A stretch of 64,000 bases of DNA, from assembly GCA_001970855.1 (NCBI GenBank), contig LSSN01000142.1:1-64000 (forward strand), read 5' to 3'. This document shows positions 25,684 through 35,430 of this stretch, piece by piece (within the stretch, counting starts at the first letter, position 1; every line of letters starts with the position of its first letter). This DNA is from Smittium culicis (lineage: Eukaryota; Kickxellomycota; Harpellomycetes; Harpellales; Legeriomycetaceae). The position numbers and the translations under genes were made by a program. Under the pieces are notes generated by a model. It was not told the origin of the DNA, made no database searches, and worked only from the letters and a program-made list of their open reading frames with translations.

Positions 25684-28600
25684 CTAGTTTCGCAGCTTTT
25701 TTGTTTGTTCTATTATTTTAGAGTCAAGTGGAATGTCAAAAAACTTCATACATTCGACTGCCCATTCCATGCCATTTAAGCGGATTGATGGTTCTGAAAT
25801 ATAATTATTTTCAAAGTAATTTACAAACGGTGCAAATGATTTGATGTTTGGAGAAAGGTCGTAGATTTTAACCAAATCATAAAGTACTTTTGATGCTTTT
25901 TGGGGCATTTTATGACTTAAATATATCTGAATTAAAGAATTGAAAGTATGTAAATTAGGTTGGATAAAGTTTAGTTTCTTTGAAATTTTATCAAGCATAG
26001 GAGTTATCTCAGAAGGGATTTGGGCTTGATTAAATAATGTTTGAGTTTCTGTTGTATTCAGGATATTATTCTCGAGCTTCAGGAATTCAAAATTTACATA
26101 CTCATCATAAGAATGACTTGTGCTAAGGTCTAATTGATTGAAAAAATCAATAGCTAAACCCGAGAGCCCAAGATTTTCGCAGGCCCTTATTAAAGATGTC
26201 GCTATAACGATATTAAATTCAAATTCATCCTTAGAAAGCTCTGATATTAGCTTATTTGTTAAATCTAAAATGAAGTCTTTAGATATTGAATTATTAGTTG
26301 CGCTAGAGTTGCGAAGAGTAGCATTTTCTGAGTCATTCAAGCTAAAACCGAGTTTAGGTATGCTAGAAAGCAAAACGGACATTGTGTAATTATTAAAAGA
26401 TTTGTTGAAGTTAACCCTATTTATTGCAATTAATACTATATTTAAAACGTCCAGCGTTAGGTTACCAGATATATTTGGGCTGTTGTGTAAATTATGGTAG
26501 ACGCTATAGTAGCTATTATCTTTCGTAACTACTACCGAGTTTAAGATCATATTGAACAGTTTGTTATAAATCATTATCTTTTTATGTTTATAATCAACAA
26601 CATGATTCTCGAATGAATTAACGAGGGTTAAATAAGAATATACGGATTTCGATATATATAAATCTTGCTGATAAAACAGGAAATATGCTAAAGAGCTAAG
26701 CAAGATTTTTTCTGATAGCAATTTTTGAAGAGATAGTTTATCAAATAAATTTTCAACTATCTCGAGATCTTTAAAGCGACGACGTTGCAAGAAATAGTCG
26801 AATAGAATCTCGTAATGAAATGATTTATATTTGAAGCCATTATTCTCGAAATATAAAAATAAATCATATACCAATTTTCCTCTCTTATTGTAGCGTTCAT
26901 ATTCGTCTTTTTCTTTAAAATTATATTCTGGATTTTTTTGCTCAAAGCATAGTGATCTTATTAAAAATTCATATACAACAGTCGGAATCTCGAAGCCTGA
27001 TTTTTTGTATAAATCAATAATATTATATACAAGTGGCAATGAGTCATCTAGCCTATAAGAAAATTTTAGAGCTATAACACAGCACTTTTTTATTGAAACT
27101 AGAGACTCAGAATGTTCGATTTTTTTATTTTTGACTAATTGAAAGAAATGCTCCAGCATTACAATGAATTTAATATCCCACCCTTGGCAGTTAACAAGTA
27201 TTTGAGTTAGCGTAGGGCCTAATCTAATAGATTTTTCAAGTTCGATAGATAAGCTATAAAATCTTTCCCACACGTCCCAATAGCCATTAATGGCAGAAAT
27301 TTCGATAGCTTTCAAGAAAGATTTCGGGTCTAAGATTGAATTCTTTTGCGAAAATCCATAAAAAAAGAATTTGATTTTAAGGTTAATTGAAAGCGAAATT
27401 AACTCCAATACTTTAAAAAGAAAAGTCAAAGAATCTTGTGTTTGGTTCTGTAAAAAATAATTTGTAATATGAGTAGTAACATCATAGTCGAATATATTTC
27501 TAGCATCACTAAGGGAGTTGTGATTATGATCAATTCGTTTATTTTTGTTAAAAGAAACGGATAAAGCAATTAAGATCACTTCTTGAATGGCTTTATATTG
27601 AGAAACATCAGAGTGGTGTAGTTTAGAGTTAGAGTCAGAAAAAGGAGTTTCTTTTACAGCTTCAGAGTTTAATTCTAGGTTAATAAACAATGAGGCATAA
27701 GGAATAGAACTTAAATCGAATATTTTTGACAATGAAATTAAACGGAAAATGTGTATTGCTTTAGGCAACTGATTATTTTCTTTGTAGACCCAGATAAGCT
27801 TGGCCCAGTAGGCATTGCTTAGTTTAACAGCAGGAATCGATGAATCAAACTTTGGAAGCTTACTATTTTCAGTAAACGACTTAATTTTCGGGACCTTGTT
27901 GGCTTGAGGAAAATCAAGTAATAAATCTTCTAGCTTTGTAACCAAACTATTTATAATAAAAAAAAGATCTTTGTTTGTATTTGACTCGGTATTAGGCTTT
28001 AAAAAAATTTCAGTATTTCTGACAGAGTCAAGAGTGGTATTTAGTTTAGGTTTGAGGCCCAGGTGTTTGAGTTTTGATTGTCTTTGAATAAAATTTAAAT
28101 TTTTTAAATTGTAGTCAGCAACTAAATTTTCAATGATCTTAGCGAGTATTGTAGATTTGTGCTTAGACAAAGGTTCCGTTTCTAGTAATATATTTGAGAT
28201 AAAAACTGCAAATTCAAGTCCAAAACTATTTTTTATTGCTTTAAAAAATTTTAACCAAACGGACAGTGGAAGTTTTTTATAAACAGTAATATAGTTTTTA
28301 GAACGATTAAATACATCATAAAAAACGTTCTGAATATTCACTGAAGCCGTTTTAAAAGAGGGGTTGATTGAAGAGCTCTCAGGTAAAGCATCTATCGAAG
28401 AAAATGGATTTGAATCAGATAGACTTGAAAGAAGGTTTGGGTATGAAGACAAGAGATTATGAATGTTCATGTACTTAGAAGCACCAGGAATAGTGAGCGA
28501 ATTTACAACATTGTTTGCAGAAGAAGTTTTGTTATTTTCCAATATGCTTATGAGAGAGTTTATAATTAAAACAGAAGTAGATTTGGAAAGATTGATGGAG

Positions 28601-30303
28601 TGGTATGGAATTAATGAGCCATAAAGAACGGCGTATGGGTAGAGTTTTAGATTGAAAAAACCAGAGATTACAGAGAAGAACTCGTGGTGACGCCAGTGCT
28701 TAGTCTTAGCAGCAATTGCAATTTCATCTTTAGTGAAGTTTGAAGGTATATTGAGATTTTTGCTATGTTTGATAGATAAGTCGGTCACTATACAGTCAGA
28801 TATTTCATTGACTTGATCAAAAAACGAGGAGTAATTTTTTGATAGTTCAAATATTTTTAAGGCCAATATTCTAGTTTGAATACTTTTTTTTAAGTTGAGC
28901 TCTTTAATTTTATCTAGAGCTAAATATGCCAAATTAAAGTTTTTGCTGATTATACATCCAGAAAGTATCGAGTTTAATACAATAATCGAAATCGGGGTGT
29001 TGTTTGATACCATATCTTGAAAAATTGAATAAATTAAATCAAAAGAACTGTCGTCGTTGATAGAAGAAATACCTTTTAGTAATGTAGAGTATATAAACTG
29101 GTTAGGTTTGATTTTTTTGAATTTCATTTGGCTATATAACTCAAGGGCTTGAGAAACATTTTTTAAATTAACCAAATGTGAGATTACAATAGAGTAAGAG
29201 GTAGAATCAATTTGGGAGTTTCCAGAGATTTGGTTCCAAATGAAATCAGCCTCAGTGTATTTCTTGTTTAATAGAAGGGCAAACATTATAGAGTTATCAA
29301 CAAAAACATTATCTTTATATCCATGTGTGCAATAAATGTCGTATACCATTGTTGCGCTTTTCCAATTTCCAGCTCTTCCCAAAATAGACAAATAAATTGG
29401 ATACTCGGATATATTCAGCGCCCTTTGTTTTAACGAGTCAGATAGAATCTTTAAACAAAATTTATTCATCAAGTTAATATCCAAAAGCTTTATTGATGAT
29501 AAAATGTTAGACACTCTATGATTGTAAGATGAGGAGGGAATAAGCAAATTATATTTGATTATAGATGTAAATATTTTTGTAAACTCGTTTTGAAGCCTTA
29601 GTGAATTAATTTTTGCAAGTTTTGAAGAAATTCTGTACAATTCGTGTATTTTTTTTTTATGAAAATTTGACGAAAAGAGAAATCTTTTTTTGGATCTCAC
29701 AAAGAATTTTTTTCTTCCTCGTTTTGATGTTTTGGTATTTTCAAGGCTTGCGTAATATAAGCTGCCATGGTCACTTAATCCTGTAAGCGCAGTTTCATTC
29801 GTAGTTGAATCTTGGAGGTCTTTGTTTGAAATTGAAGAATTAGAACGATTATTGGAGGTTGAATATTTTCGAATACAAATGTATTTACGATTATTGTAAT
29901 TTAGACCAAATTTAAAAAGTTGAGATAAGTGAGGTCTGTTGAAGTATTGAGGTAAAGTAAAAGAAATTGAATTTCCATAGTTCGGGCTTTGTGAAGTAAC
30001 ATTTTTTTTATTGGGGCGATAATAGGAAGTGGATTTTTTTGTTTTTACAAATAGCTTGAATAGATGATATAAAAGCGTTTGAGAATCGTGAGGGCTAACA
30101 TTGCCGTTAATTGCGATGGGTAAAAAATTTTGTAAGTGGGAATTAGTGTGCGTCCAATAATTGCATTTTTTGCTCTTATCTATTTTAGAATGATAGATGA
30201 TTTTCTTATATAGAAATTTAGTAACAGGCCTCGTAATTTCAGGCAGATTAAATCTCGGAGCGAATATTACGCTTTTAGAAATGCTAGTTTTAGGATTCGG
30301 CAT
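25684..30303 (-). CDS. Large pentatricopeptide-repeat (PPR) protein, probably mitochondrial
   Basis: A single uninterrupted frame of 1539 codons on the minus strand. The N-terminal 60 residues are rich in Lys, Ser, Thr and aromatic residues and poor in acidic ones, as in a mitochondrial targeting sequence. Degenerate 35-residue PPR helices are visible in the first third, for example Y-S-I-V-I-S-H-L then Q-A-L-E-L-Y-S-Q-M-K and P-N-Q-F-I-Y-S-T-L-L-K-G. Another set lies near the C-terminus, with H-T-F-N-S-L-I-Q-I-Y-L then K-A-S-K-V-L-Y-D-L. PPR arrays bind single-stranded RNA, and fungal members act in processing, stability or translation of mitochondrial transcripts. The specific target cannot be read from the sequence. 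It is intronless, unlike most neighbours, and its codons are strongly A/T-ending. Confidence 0.85.
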   Translation of the reverse strand: MPNPKTSISKSVIFAPRFNLPEITRPVTKFLYKKIIYHSKIDKSKKCNYWTHTNSHLQNFLPIAINGNVSPHDSQTLLYHLFKLFVKTKKSTSYYRPNKKNVTSQSPNYGNSISFTLPQYFNRPHLSQLFKFGLNYNNRKYICIRKYSTSNNRSNSSISNKDLQDSTTNETALTGLSDHGSLYYASLENTKTSKRGRKKFFVRSKKRFLFSSNFHKKKIHELYRISSKLAKINSLRLQNEFTKIFTSIIKYNLLIPSSSYNHRVSNILSSIKLLDINLMNKFCLKILSDSLKQRALNISEYPIYLSILGRAGNWKSATMVYDIYCTHGYKDNVFVDNSIMFALLLNKKYTEADFIWNQISGNSQIDSTSYSIVISHLVNLKNVSQALELYSQMKFKKIKPNQFIYSTLLKGISSINDDSSFDLIYSIFQDMVSNNTPISIIVLNSILSGCIISKNFNLAYLALDKIKELNLKKSIQTRILALKIFELSKNYSSFFDQVNEISDCIVTDLSIKHSKNLNIPSNFTKDEIAIAAKTKHWRHHEFFSVISGFFNLKLYPYAVLYGSLIPYHSINLSKSTSVLIINSLISILENNKTSSANNVVNSLTIPGASKYMNIHNLLSSYPNLLSSLSDSNPFSSIDALPESSSINPSFKTASVNIQNVFYDVFNRSKNYITVYKKLPLSVWLKFFKAIKNSFGLEFAVFISNILLETEPLSKHKSTILAKIIENLVADYNLKNLNFIQRQSKLKHLGLKPKLNTTLDSVRNTEIFLKPNTESNTNKDLFFIINSLVTKLEDLLLDFPQANKVPKIKSFTENSKLPKFDSSIPAVKLSNAYWAKLIWVYKENNQLPKAIHIFRLISLSKIFDLSSIPYASLFINLELNSEAVKETPFSDSNSKLHHSDVSQYKAIQEVILIALSVSFNKNKRIDHNHNSLSDARNIFDYDVTTHITNYFLQNQTQDSLTFLFKVLELISLSINLKIKFFFYGFSQKNSILDPKSFLKAIEISAINGYWDVWERFYSLSIELEKSIRLGPTLTQILVNCQGWDIKFIVMLEHFFQLVKNKKIEHSESLVSIKKCCVIALKFSYRLDDSLPLVYNIIDLYKKSGFEIPTVVYEFLIRSLCFEQKNPEYNFKEKDEYERYNKRGKLVYDLFLYFENNGFKYKSFHYEILFDYFLQRRRFKDLEIVENLFDKLSLQKLLSEKILLSSLAYFLFYQQDLYISKSVYSYLTLVNSFENHVVDYKHKKIMIYNKLFNMILNSVVVTKDNSYYSVYHNLHNSPNISGNLTLDVLNIVLIAINRVNFNKSFNNYTMSVLLSSIPKLGFSLNDSENATLRNSSATNNSISKDFILDLTNKLISELSKDEFEFNIVIATSLIRACENLGLSGLAIDFFNQLDLSTSHSYDEYVNFEFLKLENNILNTTETQTLFNQAQIPSEITPMLDKISKKLNFIQPNLHTFNSLIQIYLSHKMPQKASKVLYDLVKIYDLSPNIKSFAPFVNYFENNYISEPSIRLNGMEWAVECMKFFDIPLDSKIIEQTKKLRN

Positions 30304-30995
30304 TGTGTTAAATATAAAATTTTTGTTATGAAAGTCGAATGGGCATTTATTTGTAAAATAACAGAAATTCTAAATAATAAGATTAAAAATGGAAGCCCTA
30401 ATTAAATGAAAATTGATCGAATGAGCATTTTGACAATATCTAAAATCAATACAATCTAATCATAAAAAAAAGTAATTTAATTATACTAAGAAAAATAGAG
30501 TTTTGATTTATTTGGCATTAAAATTTTGAATGAATTTTTTTTCTCTTGATATCAAATCAGTAAATTTCAACCAATAGCTGTATCCAGTACTGATCAAATA
30601 TATTTATTGGCTAATAATTTTATACTTTATTTTCATTTATTCATATATAAAAGGGGGGTAATTTTGAGAAGCGGAAATTTTACCACTAAAATTTTCCTTT
30701 GCTCCAAATATAAATTTGGATTTAAATCCAATAAATATAAATCATCAAATAGATTACTTATTTTAGTTAAAAACTCTACCCAATTAATTTTAGAAAATAA
30801 AAACCTAAGGAAAAAAAGCTCCTAATACTCTAAGAATCTATATTTTATATTTTTTCTATAGCAAAAAGCAATAAAAATTAATATTAATTATTAAAAAATT
30901 TTTATAAAAAATTATTTTGTCACAGTAAACTTTGCCGATTATACACTTTATTATTATTATTTAATATTATTGTTATTCATTGGATGTTTTATCTA
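30304..30995. promoter_or_regulatory. Upstream region of the PPR gene with CCAAT boxes
   Basis: AT-rich and non-coding. A CCAAT at 30571-30575 and an inverted one (ATTGG) at 30606-30610 lie about 270-310 bp before the PPR start. A 72-codon + frame at 30607-30825 is basic and featureless and is not called. Confidence 0.4.
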
Positions 30996-31200
30996 ATACC
31001 AGTATTGAATCTAATTATAATTCAGAGAGGAGACGTATTGAGTGTTACCATCTTATTCGATAAAACTAAACCGAAAGTCTAAATCCAATAAAAATAAGAT
31101 TATTAAAATGAACTAAAAAAATTTATTATGGTATAGACTATGGAGTAAACGTTAGCAACATCTTTATCGTCTTTTCTTTCGCAAAGGTACTCTATCAGAA
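30996..31200 (+). repeat. DIRS copy 2 left terminal repeat
   Basis: Begins near TTATAATTCAGAGAGGAGAC, continues GAGTGTTACCATCTTATTCG and ends CTTTCGCAAAGGTACTC. These are the same landmarks seen at 10425-10620 (inverted) and 62515-62680. Confidence 0.65.
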
Positions 31201-31284
31201 TATAGATTATCAACTTAGAAAAAAATTTTATAAAATATTATATTAAAGAATTATTTACCTTAAAATTAAATAATTTAACAACAA

Positions 31285-32198
31285 GCTGAAACAAAAGCTG
31301 ATGTGAGTCAGGACCAACTAAAAGTTCTGACTGGATTGGTACAGAAGCTCCTACATGAAAATGATCAAATGTCAGAATTCGAGAATCCGTATGTACTACT
31401 AGGATCCCAGGTACTGACTTAACCGTCCATCCAAAACTCACGGAAGAACTCCCCCCAATTAAAGAAGGCTTCTCCAGAACTCGACTTATCGAAGAAGAGC
31501 GCAAGATTGCGATCCACTCTTATCCTAAGACTATTTCTATGTACTATATTTCAACATCGAATGCGGTGAAGAAGTTTGGCTCTTACCTGTATGGAATTAA
31601 GTTATCCCTGACTCAAAAAACACTAACAATCGATTATTACGTTAACTGTCATACCTTGACACTCCAGGAACCAATTTTTCTGAAGACCCTAAAATTACGT
31701 TGACTAGCACGATACGTGCTCTGCTTTCCGATATTTCGACAACCGTGACTCAAAAGAGATTTGATAACATGTACAAAGGCCTGGGTCTCCCTGAAAAATC
31801 TACGCAGCTAGTAGATTAATAATATAATCCAGTGATATGTCAAGTGGTTTTGTAAGTTCTGATTTCCAAGAAACCTTTATGTAAATTTCAACGCGTTAAG
31901 CTTTTTTATACGCGACATCTTAATACTATCCCAAAGGATAAGAGCTGCAACAGAACTGTTACAGCGCTGAGCATCAACACTAAAATCACATATCAACCCA
32001 ACTCTAACAACAGTATCACCGAAAGTCAGTCAGGTTTTCGAAGATGAGGTTGCGGCCACGGGTGTGGGTGTGGGTATCAGTAGAGACCCAGATTAACTCC
32101 ACACTAGGACATAGGTTTTCTATGTTCAGAGCAGCGTGTTAAAATATGAAGGCAGCCAATTGGCTCGGATCATTGTTTCAATGGGATTTTGTCATGAA
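31285..32198 (+). pseudogene. DIRS gag-like ORF remnant (copy 2)
   Basis: The + strand around 31420-31620 reads H-P-K-L-T-E-E-L-P-P then L-I-E-E-E-R-K-I-A-I-H-S-Y-P-K-T-I-S-M, followed by N-A-V-K-K and L-Y-G-I-K-L-S-L. This matches the gag-like piece of copy 1. Around 32024-32075 a repeated GGGTGTG motif corresponds to the Arg/Gly-rich run of copy 1 with several Arg codons mutated. The segment stops at about 32198, where the LTR-like insertion begins. Confidence 0.6.
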
Positions 32199-32200
32199 TG

Positions 32201-32238
32201 GAACTTTCTATAACATTCTAGAATGTTCCAGAATATTC
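32201..32238. promoter_or_regulatory. Heat-shock element array 1 (8 units)
   Basis: Eight consecutive 5-bp units in perfect register alternate GAA and TTC, starting GAA at 32201 and ending TTC at 32236-32238. Only the third unit deviates (TAA at 32211-32213). Hsf1 trimers bind inverted nGAAn repeats, and three units suffice. Confidence 0.8.
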
Positions 32239-32258
32239 AGATATCATCAGCAGCAATG

Positions 32259-32301
32259 TTCTAGAATGTTATGAAACGTTCTAGAACATTTCCGAAATTT
32301 C
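32259..32301. promoter_or_regulatory. Heat-shock element array 2 (9 units)
   Basis: Nine 5-bp units in register alternate TTC and GAA from 32259 to 32301. Six are exact and three differ by one base (TTA at 32269, AAA at 32274, TTT at 32289). It lies about 190 bp before the TATA box. Confidence 0.7.
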
Positions 32302-32371
32302 TTATCGATTTTAATTGTTCTTACGTAATAATTTTACGTATTCATATTTTTAAACATCGATAACGATTTAT

Positions 32372-32405
32372 TTTGATTACTAATCAAGTTTGATTAGTAA
32401 TCAAA
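32372..32405. promoter_or_regulatory. 34-bp palindrome with paired AP-1/Yap1-like sites
   Basis: Two perfect 16-bp inverted arms (32372-32387 and 32390-32405) are separated by 2 bp. Each arm contains TTACTAA or its complement, the sequence bound by fungal Yap1-type bZIP factors. The palindromic variant TTACGTAA occurs 50 bp upstream at 32321. Confidence 0.55.
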
Positions 32406-32490
32406 CAGATATTTTTCTATAGCTTTCTTTTTAGTTTATTCTGTAGTTTTTCTTTTAAGTTTATGACCTAAAACCAAGCAACGGAAAAAG

Positions 32491-32499
32491 TATAAAAAG
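32491..32499 (+). promoter_or_regulatory. TATA box of the LTR-like insertion
   Basis: TATAAAAAG, positioned downstream of both GAA/TTC arrays and about 140 bp before the end of the insertion. Confidence 0.5.
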
Positions 32500-32649
32500 G
32501 TTACGTTTTTCCTGTCTTGAATTCGACATCTAGTATCTTGTATACTTTCTAATAAGTAATAAATAAATATCTTTATAGTAAATATAACTTCTAATTCACT
32601 TGCCTTGCACTCTTATAACCCAGATCTTGACAGATTTAGAATCACATTC

Positions 32650-34400
32650 AAGAACTCAGAAATCCAGAATTCACCTCTATTATCAGCAAAAGCGGAAAAT
32701 AAACAGAGATTACTGAAAGATTATGGCAGATGAAATCACCTCTCTACTATCCAGTGTAGCGATCGAGAAAAAGCAAATTTGGGATCATGGCTCTTACATT
32801 CATCTATTTACGATCCCGAAAAAAAAATTGTGGCCTCTTCCTTGTTCTCGATCTCAGGAAGCTCAAAAAACTCGTCGAGAAACAAAAATTCAAAATTAAG
32901 ACGAAAGATTCAATCACAGCACGATTCGCAAAAATATTTATCTTACAACTTTCAATTTCCAAAATATGTTCAAGCATACTCTAGTCTAAAAGAATATCAA
33001 TAAGTATCTATACTTTCACTGAAACTACCTTCACTCCAAGTATCGCAACCTATCATTCGAAATATCACTGAGACAGTTGGTATTTACCAAGATTTTGCGC
33101 CCAGTTCTGAATGAGTTACAAAGAAAGGAATGTGCGTCTCAAAATATCTAGATCTTTTGATGATTAAGGAAAAAAAGGAAACGTGTGCAAAAATTACACG
33201 CTCAATATACTCCAAGCTCAACAGCGAGAAATATTCTACCTCCACATCCCATTCTATAAATCATCTAGTTATTATTATCAATATAAGTATATGATCTTTA
33301 GATGCTGTCAACCAAGATTAGATATTTTAAAAGAGAGGCTATCAAGCTATTATTATGAGGTACAGAATTGAGCTTTTTAGCTAGCTTTATACGGAGTTCT
33401 CAACCAATGTTTATTACATTACTTTCGGACCACCTTATGATTCGAAGGCTTTTAAAACTCAGCAATCAATCGCTTTTGACTCATAAATCATATAAATCGA
33501 TAGTCATTTGGAAGAAAACTATCATTCAGAACCTTTGTTATGAAACAAAAATCTGAATTTATAGAACGGACTCTCAATCTTTCCAGAGACTCCCGAATTG
33601 GAAATTTTCACTGATTCCAGTGACACAGCCTTGGCAATATTCATAGAAACCTAAATTTATTCAGGATCATCGAATTAAAGCGAGATAAAAATGAAGGTAA
33701 GCTTCAAATAACTGATAACAGTATTGTACGCACTCAATATCAAAGGTGTGATCGGTAGATCAGTTTTGGGCTACCCAGAAAACACGGTCACGCTCTTGTG
33801 CGTAGAATATTTGAAGAAAAAACTTATTATAAACTTATACTATAGCAAAACAGATCATGAATCACTACGTCAAAACAAATATATGACATTATATGAACTA
33901 TTCACCGTCAATACTCAACCCCACAAAAAACTCCGAGCTAACTGACTGCGTGAACCAAATTATATCTTCCAAAAGATCATTCAAAACACTTTACTCAGCT
34001 TATGTCCAAAAAGGAGTAGGGCTGTTAACATCCCACGTGAAAAATAATGTGGAAACTTACTTAAAATTGTTTCCAGACACCAAGGAATTATGTCTGATTG
34101 CACTGACTTAAAAATTTTCCAGGCTTAGCTGCACATTCAGATGTCCGAAATGGAGCCTGATCTCCCAGGTAGCTTAAAAAGCTCAACTATAAAGAGTAAA
34201 AAAAGCCTGTTGAAACCAAATTGGAAGTCTGTTATCTGGATTCAAGACTTAACTGACCTTTTATTCTCGAATCCAGTCCTTATGCAAGAAAAACAACAAT
34301 GATTGTTCCAAAAAGCGGATAGAATCCGCTTTCGGAAAACAAGAATTAGTAATTAATGACTTGGAGGATCTGAAGTGTTTCATTGAATCTCAAGGCCTCA
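32650..34400 (+). pseudogene. DIRS reverse transcriptase and RNase H remnant (copy 2)
   Basis: Frame-shifting + strand segments: A-I-E-K-K-Q then F-T-I-P-K-K near 32760-32820, V-L-D-L-R-K-L near 32845, Y-L-D-L at 33145-33156 in place of the YLDD catalytic box (second Asp lost), and R-R-L-L-K-L-S-N-Q near 33440. RNase H is recognisable at 33601-33640 by E-I-F-T-D-S-S-D, which keeps the first catalytic aspartate. Numerous stops show inactivity. Confidence 0.65.
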
Positions 34401-34659
34401 GCACTTACGCTGTTGAATGTATACTATAAATTAAACGGCTTTTCAGACGTCGTTCCAGTTATGAAACTTTCTGACTGCATTTTTTGGACCGATAAATATT
34501 TAAAGAGATAACTACTGAAATTTCAGCCCCAAAATTAATAAACTACCTCACGGATATCTAAATAGTAGGTCAGCAGAAATTATGCACAATAAAGGACTAT
34601 AAATCTGAACTTTTAAGACTAGCAGAAAACCCTGCTGAGCTATCAAATCACCCAATAAT

Positions 34660-35330
34660 TTTTGAATTCACAATAAAATTAGGCGACGCGTCAATTAAAT
34701 CATTTTTTAGGCTGTTTATAGATATTTCACTGGTTGTGAATCAGTTCAATGAATAAGTCACTTCATTTGAGTTCATTCCAGGAGACTTTCCTATAAATTG
34801 TGCTGGATTTTATTTGCAACATGGTTTTTTAGATCCGACAATATCCATAGTATAGATGACGAAAGCATCAATGTAAGCCTTGAGGTGCTAAATTTATTTA
34901 TAGTAGCACAAAAAGAAAAAATATGTAGCTGAAAAATAGAAAAAACTTTACAGATAAGCTGTCACATCGACCCTATTTTATTATTAGTAGTAGCATACTC
35001 TGATCATATATAAAAGGTGCATAATAGCTTTTACTGAGCCCCACATGCTAATAACATCAATTAGATTGTAAACGAGCTGCTTTGGTTCATTAATGATAGT
35101 TTAAAAATACTATCAGTTGAAAGTATAACCAGTAAAAATCAAACCTACTTCCGATCTGACACACCGTGATCCGAATGCGCAGCTAATGAAGAATAGAGAA
35201 ATCGGTGCTACGCTTGCATCAAAATCGGGGTAATCATCAATTGAAATAATTTCTTGTGTATTATATTCAGAATATTCAATCTTTGATACCTATTATCGAC
35301 CCGAAATTAATACTTTAAACTACTTGACCG
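34660..35330 (+). pseudogene. DIRS tyrosine recombinase remnant (copy 2)
   Basis: The N-terminal part near 34690-34740 reads S-F-F-R-L-F-I-D-I-S-L-V-V, which matches the recombinase fragment at 61169-60945. The C-terminal catalytic motif F-D-T-Y-Y-R is intact at 35282-35299, including the nucleophile Tyr. Stops and frameshifts lie between. Confidence 0.6.
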
Positions 35331-35430
35331 ATTCGATTTTAAGTCTAGTTTATCTTTTTATATCCCCTCTTTCGTATACTATGAATTATTCTTTGCTCTA
35401 AAGAGATCTGTTAATTATTAATAATTTAGC

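Larger units (their letters stand above)
32199..32632 (+). mobile_element. Solo-LTR-like insertion with heat-shock elements
   Basis: About 434 bp that interrupts the collinear DIRS coding sequence: gag similarity ends near 32190 and resumes near 32645. It can be read as starting TG (32199) and ending CA (32632), the usual LTR termini, but no clean target-site duplication is visible, so the borders are approximate. It carries two GAA/TTC arrays, a long palindrome with AP-1-like half sites, a TTACGTAA site at 32321-32328 and a TATA box at 32491. No coding sequence is present. An LTR promoter (U3) is the simplest reading; a non-autonomous element of another class is possible. Confidence 0.55.
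30996..35430 (+). mobile_element. Degenerate DIRS-type retroelement (copy 2, + strand)
   Basis: Left terminal repeat at about 30996-31200, gag-like segment 31285-32198, reverse transcriptase 32650-33560, RNase H from about 33580, tyrosine recombinase about 34660-35330. Segments align in order with the minus-strand copies but jump between frames. Downstream of the recombinase, around 35375-35430, a tip-like motif (CTCTAAAGAGATCTGTTAATT) resembles the outer end of copy 1, while the inner part of the 3' repeat was not found. An LTR-like insertion (about 32199-32632) interrupts the junction between gag and reverse transcriptase. Confidence 0.75.

Noticed and set aside
30607..30825. 72-codon + frame upstream of the PPR gene
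   Set aside because: Basic, low-complexity, starts within the CCAAT region of the PPR promoter.
31238..31504. 88-codon minus frame in the DIRS gag region
   Set aside because: The + strand reading matches the gag-like segment of copy 1; this is its antisense shadow.
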